DNA from: Saturnia japonica
Taxonomy: Eukaryota; Arthropoda; Insecta; Lepidoptera; Saturniidae
NCBI GenBank assembly: GCA_033032175.1
Contig: CM065319.1
Coordinates: forward strand, 12,435,018-12,499,017
DNA: 64,000 bases
Direction of reading: 5' to 3'
The notes below the pieces were generated by a model. It had not been told where the DNA came from and ran no database searches. It saw only the letters and a program-made list of their open reading frames with translations. This document shows positions 1-31,200 of this stretch, piece by piece. The position numbers were made by a program, and so were the translations under genes. Numbering within the stretch: the first letter of the stretch is position 1; each line of letters begins with the position of its first letter.

Positions 1-685
1 AAGAAAATCATACATGGGTTTATCACTGTTTGTATGGTATTGTCATTATATGCCAATATGAATCCAACACATTAACCGTCCCAATAAAACTTAAACAGAA
101 CAAACATACAAACTAACAAATTATATTTGTAGGATAACACTGGTTATACTATGACTTTTACCGGGGTAAAAAGTAACCTATGTGTTATTCCAGGTCATAG
201 ACTATCTGTCTGCCAAATATCATTCAAATCCGTTCAGCTGTTTTTGCGTGATTGAGTAACAAACATCCAAACATGCACACTTTCACAATTATTATATTAG
301 TAGGATTTTTATAGCCTATCAATTATGAAATAAGAGACACTTCCCGTGTATAAAATTCCCTCACAATCAGTGATGCCGTTATTGAGTTCCATATGAACTT
401 ACAAGCTGTCTTTACAGACAGACAATTTTTTTATATAGCATTTTCATGATTAGTTATATGTACAAACAGAACTACCAATTTATCAATATAGATAAGCAGA
501 GATAAGTTGGTAATAATTATTTTTGTTTCAGCTTAATAAATTTAAACATTCAGAATGAATCAATTCCGCCATTAGTGAGCGATAATTAAATTTGAAAGCA
601 CGAATCTATTCCGACATGTTCCATTTGGTAATCTAAGGATGGTGATATTATTATGGGGTACTTATTGTATTTTTTTCTGTTCCAG
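1..685 (+). other. Hip1 intron, 3' part
   Basis: AT-rich non-coding DNA ending in a pyrimidine tract and an AG acceptor just before 686. No exon or recognisable repeat was seen. It is read as an intron because the first visible Hip1 exon opens with a partial codon, so the start codon and the N-terminal half of the ANTH domain must lie upstream of the window. Confidence 0.7.
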
Positions 686-19767
<19,082 letters not shown>

Positions 19768-20174
19768 ATTTGCTGAGATTAATATAATTACTGTAAAAAT
19801 ATAATTCCACGTTATCGGCGTGGGCTACTGAACGAACTTGCGGAAACAAACGAACCTTTCAAATATCGATGATTTGAGATACCCACCATTTTGTTTTACT
19901 CTTAATTTTATATATGTTTTATATTTGCAGTAAATAATATGGATTACTAGTTACATGTATAGCATACAGTCGTATAACGGACCAGTGAGTTTATTTCGAC
20001 GGTGAAAAGACTAATCGACAAAAGTACATATTATGACTTTATGACGAACTTTAGATGTTAGTCAATTAGTCTTTTAACACTGTCGATTTGTAATTAATAA
20101 TATAAGATAAAACTTCTACACTTCTCCGTTGAAAGTGGTCATCTTATTAACATGCAAAACTTTCAAATCAAAAT

Positions 20175-20180
20175 AATAAA
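20175..20180 (+). terminator. Candidate Hip1 polyadenylation signal
   Basis: AATAAA about 410 nt after the Hip1 stop codon at 19765-19767. It is the clearest hexamer noted in the proximal 3' flank. Other A/T-rich hexamers occur further on, so usage is uncertain. Confidence 0.35.
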
Positions 20181-23029
20181 AACGATAAGTCTTCGATCTT
20201 AAGTGAATCGAATATCGTTTTTATTTGCAATGACAATATTTGAAACCACTTGACTACCATATAATTATTATCATTCCCAATGCATTTTCTATTTTAATCA
20301 CATTCACACAACATAATTTAAAAATGCTCAGGGCTCATTCAAACTAGTAATGTAAACCGGTTACAATTATCAGAACTGGTTTTTACCGTGTACGTTTTTA
20401 TATAAACTGCATTTTCGGTTCTTTTCTTGTTATTTAAAAAGCAAAAAATTTAAAAAAACAATGGAAGCAATGAAACTTTTTTTTTATTAGGTGCTAATTT
20501 TGTTAAATCAGGATATTATTTTGGTGAATAAAACATATTTGAATGACAGCGTCATTTAGAAGTCTGTTTCTTCTGGATGAGAGCACATATCCTGCTATCG
20601 AGAACATTCACTCTGAAGGTACCTAAGTTGCCGGCACCGATAAATATTTAATTGCAATTTTATTTAAGGGGATTAGGTGCTAAGTGATTAGTTTAATACT
20701 ATATTTTACTAAGATAAAGGATTCTAATAATAACGTAAACTTAACATAACTTTAACACAAAGAATGATAAATAATCATGGTACCCTCCCTCCTACTTCAC
20801 CAATTATATAATGTATATTCTACTTTAATACAGAGCTTTTAAAGTGATTTTGGTTTTTGTGGTTAAGTAATTATTTTGTTCGTTCACTCACGAACGACAC
20901 ACAGTTTGAAACCGGTTTTCGTCGAAAACCGGTGTTACCAGTATTTAAAAAAAAAACTGTTTTTTTTTCATCGAACCAGTTCATATCTCTGTCGACGATA
21001 TCTGAAACATTGGCGAATCAATATTTTTCCAGATCGTGATTTATGCTGATTCATTTTTATTTTCTCAGTAGCACATAGCCTTATGGTCGTATTCACACGC
21101 TCACGAATATGTCCATAACGAATCGTCAATGACGGATGGATATGAACGAGAAAAAAAAACTTGGATTTAGACTTTTATTAGGAGTTTTTACTGTTTGGGC
21201 TAAAACTATGTATTTTTGGGATTTTTAGACAAGCAAGGTAAATTTTGAAATATATAATATATGTTATAAATCAGCAGATGTTTTGCTCTTTCCAGTAGTC
21301 AATAACTCGACCGCAGCGCCACCTATCGCGTTCAGGGATAGCATAAAAAAAGATCTTACCAACTTTCATGGTGATTGGTCAATTGGTGTTGAAGTTTATC
21401 AATCTCATTATACCAACCATTGTTTGTTTTTATATAGATAAGATAATAAATAAGTGTTTCCAGCACTGCAGCAAAAATTATGTTTTTATATAAACGCGTA
21501 TACTAATTACGTATAAGTAAGTATATACTAAAATGTATGAACGGTGTAGATACTGTTGCCTTTTTTAAATTAAATATTTTAACTATTAAAACCATGTAAA
21601 ATGTACTAAACGAGTTGTACTAATATACCATTCTAAATGTTTAAATTACGATAAAATTATTATTATCAGAAATAATAGTTACTACTAGCCAAGCACTTCT
21701 TAGAAAAATATATAGATTGATAATAAAAATAAATAACAGACAATATTATGATACAATTCCAGACTGGTAAACATTGTCGCAAATAGTCGATTTAAGCTGC
21801 CTTATGAATAATTTATTTGTTGTAACGAGATTGATGATTTAAATACATAGTTTTTATTTACTTTTTTAAGGTAACTAGTTAAATTTTGTTAGGTGATCAT
21901 TAAGAAACTGTGTGAATTGCTGTTTTGCTAATGCTATGCATTGCCTCGCCGCTTCCCAATTTATAGCGATAGTCTGGCCTTAATAACCCTAGAGGTTTTT
22001 GGAAAGCATCTAATAAGTTATGATTTATAATTTTTAAAAAGAAAAAATATATTTCGCAATAATGATTGTTTGTGTTTATACAATTGATTTGCTAGCCTGG
22101 CAAAAGCGGTTCTGCCTTTTCCTGTAATTATTACTCGACAACGGCTCCACCTATCGAGACCAGATTTTTTGGCACTAAACTAACATTTATTATGAATAAT
22201 TATGTTGGTTGATAAATATTATAGAATTTGTTAGTAACAACTATAGCATCACATATCGTATTCTTGTATACTCATGAGCCATTTTCCCGTCAAAAGAAAT
22301 ACATTATGTGAATAATAACCTCAATTGGTCAAGTTGGTCAGAAGTACCAACGATTATAAATATCGATAGTAGTTAATCAACTAACTACCGTCCGTTTGAC
22401 AAAAGTTATACGTTAGTCAAATGCTTTCCACCGTGAATGTATATGTGAATAAAAAAAATTATTTTGTTTAGCTTTGGTTTTGATAGTACGTACGTATATC
22501 AGAGTGGAATGTACAGTCAATTTTAATTTGTAAATCGATCAGTTTTAAGAATGAAGATTACGTTTTATGATAATGTTTACTTATGATTAATTATGGAACA
22601 TTCAGCTTTAAGAGAAAAACAATTGAAACTACATTTAGCCATGTACTGTGTATGGAACATATAGTAGGTATAGGAATATTTTGTATTGATCATTTATAAT
22701 GTGTCTTCTATATATAATTTTATATAAGTTATATTTGTATATGACATTTGGAGTTTATTCTTTATTGTTTCCCTGTGTAATCCTTCAAGTATAATGTGGA
22801 ACATTACCTCATTAGCAAATTTGTTATTCATCCTATTTCCTACATACCTTTTCTTTCCTTAAAAATGTTGGCAGCTATATGACATCAAATTATAGTAGCG
22901 CTATTTCAGTTAGCTTTAGCAAAATATAAATTAATTCGAGTGATTTAAAAAGTATTCCAATATTTAAACCAGTAATTCAGTGCTACTTTTTATAATTTTG
23001 TTATTTTTCGTGATCTGCTAGTGTATATC

Positions 23030-23160
23030 CAGCTGTCGAGATTCTTGCATCTCGGTATGACAGCGGCGACCGTCGATCGATTGGCGATCTCTCGGTGGCC
23101 GCCGTTGTGTTTGGATTGTACTGAGCTTACCATTAGGTACAGTGTCGTCAATTTGACGTG
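23030..23160 (+). repeat. Dispersed 'gacagcggcgaccgtcg' repeat
   Basis: Contains 'tgacagcggcgaccgtcg', 'ggcgatctctcggtggccgc' and 'gtttggattgtactgagc'. Close relatives lie at 51605-51715 and 49490-49550. A reverse-oriented relative is near 4030-4110. The family is unidentified. Confidence 0.5.
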
Positions 23161-23903
23161 CTATATAGAGAGTTGACTGCATGTTTAAAAATTAAAGTAA
23201 ATTATTAAGTAACATTGTTCTTTAAAGATAAAAAATCTAAAACAATACAAATCTGGAAAAAGTAATTGTTTATTTATTTTTCCGATTTATTTTGAAACGC
23301 CGATTTTAAAACGTGACGTCACCATTCGGGAAACATGAACGTTGAACTCTTGCGTAAGTTGTCACATTTGTCACTGTTATCATACAAAATGAATGATGAC
23401 GTCACTGAACTATATTGCTGCGTTTTTGTGGCGTATTTTTTATTTAAATAAATATTTTTAAATTACTTTAAACTTATAAAAACTATTTAATACAATTTTC
23501 TAAAAGTTGTCAACTCCCGGATTAAAGCACTGGCCACCAACCTACTCCAAATATGTAAGTTCACACGTGCGCTACAAGAGTGGTTTTCTCTGTTAAGACA
23601 ATGTCACAACGCCTCAATCATTTAATAATAAAAACTTTTATTTACACGCGGTATAATTTTTATTTCAGGTAAGGTTTTAAATCATTTTCTTAAAAATTAA
23701 TATTTTTTTAAAGAGTGGGTTATTTATTATGCACGTATCTCAGTAAATCCATCTCGCTTACTATTTAATTAAATCATGTTAGTGCAACAAAATTCGATAC
23801 CTATATCAATGATAGAAAAAATTACACAAAGCATCACAATATTTTTCAAAAGTAGGTAGCAAATGTTTGCAATCCTATGAGATTCTCTGTTTTTTATGTA
23901 CTA

Positions 23904-24364
23904 CCAGCTGTGCCCGCGGCTTCGCTCACGTGGGCTACAGAATGCCCGCGCGAATCTTGCTCCCCCGCTCCCTGACATTTTAAAGACAAAAATACTTATG
24001 GAGGGTGTTCATTAGGAGATAGATATATACTCTCGCTGACTCTTTTGTAATTTTTATTAATGTCTACAATTATTTAGTACATTAATTTGCTATATCTCTT
24101 ATGGTTTACTCGGCGTAAGCCATTTAAGCGTCCGATTTGATTCACCGTGACCAGCTTTTTTTTATTTGTGCGGAACCCTATTTGTTTTTCTAAAATAAAA
24201 GTAGCCTAAGTTACTCCCTATAAAATCAGCTATCTATCAGTGAAAGTCCCGTTAAAATAGGTCCAATCGTTTTCGTAGATTACCCGGAACAAACAGAAAA
24301 ATAAAAATTAATACGTATCGTATAAACTTTCCTATGCATTTAGAAAAAGCTGTTATTATATAGA
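23904..24364 (-). mobile_element. Helitron-like non-autonomous element
   Basis: A 461-bp reverse-oriented copy of the family at 17210-17720. On the minus strand it starts TCTATATAAT at 24364 and ends CTGG at 23904, which fits CTRR. It is flanked by A and T as expected. Compared with the full copies it lacks about 30 bp just inside the 5' end. Confidence 0.7.
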
Positions 24365-24542
24365 TAATAAAATATGAGAGTAAAAGCAGAGAAAACGCTC
24401 AAAAAAAGCTGATCCACCTGGGAGGGAGGCTAACACGTGCTTTTCTCCTGTAGCTACCCTTAAAAGGGCGATTTGCCGCCCGGGTGCCATTCGTGCTAAT
24501 TAAGCAACTGGATTCCACGATTCGCACTATAGCCAAATGCTT

Positions 24543-25061
24543 ATGGCGCGTACAGGGTGAACGAACGCGAACGAATATTCAGAGTGGGCGTGACCAATCA
24601 GCACTCACTTGCTCACGTTCGTCGTTCTAGGGTCGTCACCGTTCAGGGTTCACAACCGTACGATAGTTATCGTACATGTACGACAAATGCATGCGTTTGT
24701 ACGATAGCACATGAATATCGCGCGATAATTTGAAAATTCTGAGAATTCGTAAAAAAACGTTACATACGGGGTGGAAGACGGAAAAAGGTAACTAAAAAAA
24801 GTCCTCCGTAGCAGTATGATAGTACTGGTCCAAATTTGATAAATTTTACGTTGCTGTTACGATATCTGCTGCGCTTCAGGTTGTGAACCCTGTCGTCGTT
24901 AAATGAGCATTCGCCGAAGCTTTCCTTTTTAATATACTGACACTCGGTCCGGAGCACAGCTGAACTTCAACGAGGACTCGTTCGTGTACGTTTACCTTCT
25001 GAAGAACGTCTATAAGTTGGTCATTTGAGTTCGTTCATTAGTTTTCAGTACGCGCCATTAT
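24543..25061. mobile_element. Inverted-repeat element containing a nested 249-bp MITE
   Basis: The outer arms are 'atggcgcgtacagggtgaac' at 24543 and its imperfect complement ending 'gtacgcgccat' near 25060. Inside lies a second element at 24644-24892 with 14-bp ends (CAGGGTTCACAACC), flanked by 8-bp sequences TCACCGTT and TCGTCGTT (6 of 8 match). That suggests a hAT-type MITE inserted into an older element. No coding sequence is present. Confidence 0.5.
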
Positions 25062-27440
25062 AATTTGTATTTTTCTTTCGACATCAAGTCTAGTGGATTA
25101 CATATAAATCACTGGTTTTTTATATTTTGCTCAGAATATGTAGATAACATAATTATTAAATTATAATAGAACCTACACTACCTACCTACTTTTTAGGTTA
25201 AAGCAAATAAATTTTCATTCAATAACATAGTGCTCGGCCTAGTTTATTATTTATTTTGTGTATTTAAGTACGTCACAAAAATACTGTAACTTTTTTACGT
25301 ATAATTATTGTGATTATATCCAAATAGAAAAATGTGTACATCACAATTTTAACACAATATCCATTTAATCCAGGTTAGTTATAAACAATAGTTTATTTTT
25401 ATTATTTGTGCGTTTATAAATTAAAAAATATGCATAATTTATATTGTTGTTTTCATACAATCTAATCCCTTTTTACCTCACTGTGATCAAATTAAATGCA
25501 ATAATCATAACTACCAATTTTAATTTATAATAATAATAATTTTAATTTTACTTGTATGCGATTATAGCTCATGTGAGAAATAAAATTACTACAAAAAAGT
25601 TATTCGAGTAATAAATATTTCATGAGTTTTTACTAAATATTTTTAAATGTTCCGTTTTCGAGCCAATATTATTTTCCATGAGTAATCGATTTTAATGTCT
25701 ATATTATAGGCAAAGTATGTAATAATTATCTTTACTTCATACATTGGCGGCTACTCTTAGGCATATTATAGAATGCCGGCATTTATTTAATACATTGCCT
25801 AAAACTTTACATGAAATGAGTCGACCAAGTAGCGACGTTTAATAACCTTGATTTAAATATTAAACTCCGATGAGAAACAACATGTGCGAGTCGCGCGAAC
25901 ACTTCATGAAATCAATGTTAGTCAGATAACGGCGTCAAAGTTTGACCTTCATATGTGCGACACTGCCTGCGTTAATTTGATACCTACCCAAAAACACGAT
26001 ATTTTTAATTTTATTTCATACAAAAACACTTTATTTAAAAATATTCAACTTTATATAGGTACACAAATTAAATTATACATTTTTTGTCTAATACGGCACA
26101 CGTATTAATAAAAGTCTCCTTGGCAAACTTAAATAGTTTAGTTAGTGAACATAAATTTCAGCTGTCTGGTATAATTAAAAATTTGCTTTCATTACCAAGA
26201 ACACAACAAAAAACAGATCATCGATTTACATGTAATTCTTAGTATACAAGCTTTAATATAAAGATACGACCCACAACTTTTCTTTTGGGTGTGTGAAGAG
26301 GTAGGTACATGCTTTTGTAAGTAAAAATAAAACTCTGGTTTTTGCTTACATTTATTCTGTATATATTCGCTGTTTTACATTACTGCTAAAAACTAAAATA
26401 AGCATGACATAAAAACAAAATGCTGACAAAAGCGGCAGGACACATTCACCACATAAATACATTACATTCATTGAACTGCATAAAAAGTCTCTGGTACGGA
26501 ACGATCGTTCTTTGAATACACACATCCTGATTAAAATTCCGAAACCATTTTGTGTTTGGCAACAAACATATACTAAATAAAATCTAGAAAGTTTTCACCT
26601 TTCGTTATCACAAACAGATGACACTATGTGTATTTGTGCATAAACAATAACTATAAGTAAAATCAAAAGTAAAAAAAAAGATTGTGTAGTTTTATAAAAC
26701 CACTGTAAAAGTGAAACTTTTTCACATTATAGACATTTAACTAAAAATGTTTGGTTTTCGCCTTTCACTTTATCCCTACTCCGCGGCCGACCGTCACGCG
26801 ACATGCAACACACAAACCAAAAAGTTTGAGACGATATAATAAAAGTTTCACTTTAAAAATTAAAATGTACTCTAGTTAGTACATATTTCTATACAAATAG
26901 TAAACGACAAAAATTAGGCCAATATATCGTTTATATTAAAACTATGATTTTTAATTGTCTGGTGCAAGAAGCCATTACCACAGAATAGATAGGTACAGAA
27001 AGACGGCTCCCGCCGACCTTTAATATGTTTACCTACTAGCTAGGACTAGCAGCCTACTAGCTAGAACTTTAAATAAAATTATTTATTTCTATTAAATAAC
27101 ATTATTTAAATTGGTTACTGAAAAATTTTGGTTAAAAACGTGAATTCACTTCGATTTAGTGCAGTATTTATACAATCAAATATACAAATTCAATAAGATC
27201 ATTTATCCATTATCAATTCAGAACCTAGTGTCACACACAAAACAATAATTACGTATATATCGGCAACGCCCGGACACTCTCGAATAGTTTCGACCAACTT
27301 GATCCGAGATCCTCATACATACGGGTTTATGTTTGGGTGCGTTGTAGCTCGTTGTATGGAGCTGGCTTTCTGTACATATCTATTTTGTGCCATTACTCTT
27401 TTACTGTGTTAAATACAAGCTTATCAAAATCTTAATTTTA
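25062..27440. other. Intergenic between Hip1 and CARHSP1
   Basis: AT-rich DNA with no recognised gene. Short reading frames here show no known motif. Confidence 0.45.
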
Positions 27441-27937
27441 TTATTATTATTATATTTGGTAAGACACACTAGCAGCTAATTAGCTGATGCGTGCGTATCA
27501 AATAGCTTGGAGATATCTTCCTTGTCCAATCTGCTCTTAAAGGAGGTTATGGTAGGAGCCATCACAACTTTTTCTGGAAGTTTGTTCCATGCTGTGACCA
27601 CTCTGTTAGGCAAGAACTGCTTCATTGGGTTTCTTTTTGCTGGGAATTCCCAAAGTTTCAAGGGATGACCTCGTAGGTGTTTATTTTCATTTGACTTAAA
27701 CATATCTTTAAGGCTGGGCACATCGTAATAATTAGTGAGGATTTTATAAGTTTCGATTAACCTGCCCCTTTGTCTACGGTGTTCTAGTGTGGTAAGGCCA
27801 AGGTTTATGAGGCGCTGTTCATAGGGTAAGTTACGCATTGCATACACCATCTTAGTAGCCCTTCTCTGTACATTTTCAATTAAATTAATACGATGGTAAA
27901 ACCTTCGAAAATTTAGCACCACATGTTGGCTTCTCAC
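27440..27937 (-). pseudogene. Non-LTR retrotransposon reverse transcriptase, C-terminal fragment
   Basis: An open 153-codon segment on the minus strand (27937 to 27476) carries the typical C-terminal tail of CR1/Jockey-type RT proteins: 'NVQRRATKMV', 'LPYEQRLINLGLTTLEHRR', 'GRLIETYKIL' and 'RVVTAWNKLPEKVV'. It is followed by an (ATT)n-like tail at about 27440-27455. The endonuclease and the RT catalytic YADD region are absent, so it is a 5'-truncated insertion, the usual fate of such elements. It begins only 18 nt beyond a candidate CARHSP1 poly(A) signal. Confidence 0.85.
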
Positions 27938-27954
27938 TTATATCAAAATACTGA

Positions 27955-27960
27955 TTTATT
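27955..27960 (-). terminator. Candidate CARHSP1 polyadenylation signal
   Basis: TTTATT on the plus strand, i.e. AATAAA in the sense of the gene, about 270 nt after the stop codon at 28226-28228. A weaker ATTAAA lies at 28068-28073. Which one is used is not known. Confidence 0.4.
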
Positions 27961-28225
27961 TTTTAAATACATATTAGATATTATTGGTACGGTACAAAAT
28001 TATATGAAATAATTTGATGAGCTGGAAATTGTGTGCTCTCTTCAAGTTATTACGCAATTGACAATAGTTTAATAATTGTATTCACTGTTATATTTTAAGT
28101 GTTGAAACATAGAAGTGCTAGAAACAGTGGTCGATTAAATAAAGAAAATATAAGTCAACAAGGTAAGGAAGTAGAGCAAGAGGTTATGGCTAAAGAAAAT
28201 TGAATGCACTCATTGTCCGTAGTTA

Positions 28226-31200
28226 TTACAGCGGGGGTTCATCCCATTTGACGTGTTTCTCCGGTGTCAGATGGACGATGCGTACGTGAACAGCTTGGAA
28301 CTTTTCAAACTTCGGTGGGATTGGACAAAGTCTGTATATCACTTCATCACCTGGCAGAGGGACGTATTCGCCTTCGACACTGCAAAAACATCCACTAGCT
28401 TTATTCTTAATAATAATTCCTTAAAATCAATGTCAAGACTGTAACGGTTTGTATATTTTAAAATATATAATATACTGTTTTGTAATATGTACTAAAAGAC
28501 AAATTTTCCGCCTATGTATATAATGAAAATATTTACAAAATAATTAATAACAGTGTTAATATTCTGAGCTGTTATAGTGCTTATAAAAATATATATATAC
28601 AATTAGGAAAATTGAAGCATCTGTTTGTAATGTCAAAATAACAGCGTTTTACTAAATGCATATGAAAGTTTATACGATACCTACAAAAAAAAAACTCATT
28701 TTTTAAACTTTTATTTGTCTGTTTGTTCCGGGTAATCTCCGAAAGGGTTGGACCGATTTTGACGGGACTTTAACAGGCAGATAACTGATGTTATAAAGAG
28801 TAACTTGTATAAACTTTAGAAAAATAATTAAAGTTCCGAGCAAATAAAAAATAAGTGGTCATGGAGAATTAATTGGGGCACATAAATGTTTTACGCTGCG
28901 TAAACCCTAACAGATATATCAAATTAATATATCTTTTTATTGTAGATATTAAAAGGACTTATAAAAAATTCAGCGAGAGTATATAGGACATATACTCTAT
29001 ATCTTCTAAGGATCACCCACAATAAGAATTTTTGTCTTTAAAATAACCGGGAGCGGAGAAGCAAGATTCGCGCGTTTACCCGATCGATGGTATTCTTTAT
29101 TCTAAGAGGGCGAATACGTAACCACGTGAAATACTTATGACAAGTATGAATATGGCGAAGTGTATTACGAGAGTTTATCGACAGCGAAGTAATTTCCTCT
29201 TTCTCTAGGCCTCCCAGAATACAAAAACTTTTGTGTAATTTTATTTACTAAAATGAGGAAACTTTCTTTTCATGGCAATACTCAAAAATCTCTCACACAG
29301 TACGTGTCCGCCATTGTAGTGCTTCACTTTTGTCTTAGCGGAACTACGTTCGCCTTACGTCCATGCCACAATAAGCTACATGTTGATTTTTTTTGTTGAA
29401 GATAAAAAAATAATTTATGAGCATTATTTTTAGGCATGACATATTAATCCTTAAGAACAAAAGTTACTTCATCATAAAGACAATTTTATGAAGTTAAATT
29501 TTGCCCTTTAGAGCTGCCACATACATTCGGAATTCCGAATCGAAATATCGAACAGAAAACTACCGTATGTATGTGATGATAGGTCCATAGTGATGTGTAT
29601 GGATTTACTGCGCTTGGAATTCTGAATGTATGTTGCCGCTCTTAAAGCATCATGATATTTGGACACATAGTTTACGAGATAAGGTTATTGGTAATTCGAC
29701 GTATTCCTGTTAGGAGGTGTTAGCGGTGACTATTTGTGATAATTTTGACCCCCCATATGCATTACTCAAAAATGAACCATTTTTGAGTTATGGTTTTTTA
29801 GCTTTTTTCAAAATAAGTCAAAAATGCAAAATCATATATTTATTTTTAAAAAGTATCAATTGAAATCTCATTTTTGCTTCTGATTTATAAAAGCGATTAA
29901 ACACAGGTTATCTATCAATATTAAAACAACAATTATTGGTCCAAATTTAAAAATGAGAGACGAAAAACGATTTTATATAAATATTTTTTGAGATTTTTTT
30001 CAATTAAAATGCATTAAAAACAAAAACATATCGTTATGAAACTTGGCTTGCAGATTACTTTAAAAACCTAACCGTTTTCTTAGCTCTCCAACAATGCATA
30101 ACAACTAGGAACGGTTTAATGCGCACCTAAGCCAATGCAGGAAGCAAACTGGCAGGTTAAGAAAAAAAAAACAAAGTTTTCAAGGAGTTCTTTTTTAAAA
30201 AACTATTCATGCGTACATTGGTTATGTTTTACAAATTGGCGCCGTGTTTTTTTACGTTTGTAGCTTCATTTTTAAATATCTGGACGTCCGAGCTCTTCTC
30301 GGTGTCTTATAAACAAAAAAAAGAAAAACACCTACCTAGGTAAACTTGGAATGTGAAACATTATCTAAATGCAAAGTTTCATCGAAATCGTTAGATCCGT
30401 TTCCGAGAAACCAATTACATATATATAAATATACACAAGAATTGCTCACTTAATATAATAAGATTTGAATTGAAATATGGAAGAGCTTGATCAAAATGAA
30501 CAGCGTATGTTTAAAAATTACACAAATGAAGAATACGCCGATATTGTGTTTTGTTACGGCTTTTGCAACATTAACAGTAAAGCTGCCCGTCAAGATTATT
30601 CGCGTGGTTTCTTAATCGCCGGTTACACCATATATCAATTAGTTTTTAATGGAGTGTATAGGCGAATCCGAGAAACGGGGAATGTTCAGAGATGACAAAT
30701 TAATGCCGGGACCAGTCCATGTTGTTAATTACGAAGAGGATATTCTGCAAGAATTTATCAATGAACCAACAATTTCGACAAACACCGTCGCCACACGACT
30801 CTATGTAACACAATGGCTAAAAAGCTAAAAAACATAATAACTCAAAAATAGTTCACAATTGCATAATGCATATGGGGGTTAAAATTATCACAAATTGTCA
30901 CCGCTAACACCTCCTAACAGGAATACGTCGAATGACCAATAACCTGTATATATCACTACGATCAGCTATCAATCCTGTTTCTACCGTGTTAGTCGTGGTC
31001 TGCGTGATAATCGTGTAACTTGGACTATATTATATTTAGTACGAGGGCGACACTGAAAATTTCGGGAATCAAGGAAGTGACACAACATTACTATTTAAAA
31101 ATGTATTTATTGCTTTTCGAAGTATTCTCCGCGAAATTTGACACATTTTTCCATACGATGGAACCAATCATTGAAGCAACCATTCCATTCGGAAGTTGGG

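Larger units (their letters stand above)
19768..23903. other. Intergenic: Hip1 3' flank
   Basis: AT-rich DNA after the Hip1 stop. A canonical AATAAA at 20175-20180 is a plausible but unproven poly(A) signal. From about 23030 to 23160 there is a copy of a dispersed repeat (catgacagcggcgaccg type), also seen around 49495 and 51605 and weakly at 34815. Blocks with ACCGGTT near 20350 and 20910 suggest an eroded inverted-repeat element. No gene was recognised. Confidence 0.5.

Noticed and set aside
20340..20950. Possible inverted-repeat element with ACCGGTT motifs
   Set aside because: The arms do not align over a useful length and no target duplication was found.
28253..28444. A plus-strand 63-codon open frame
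   Set aside because: It is the antisense shadow of the last CARHSP1 exon.
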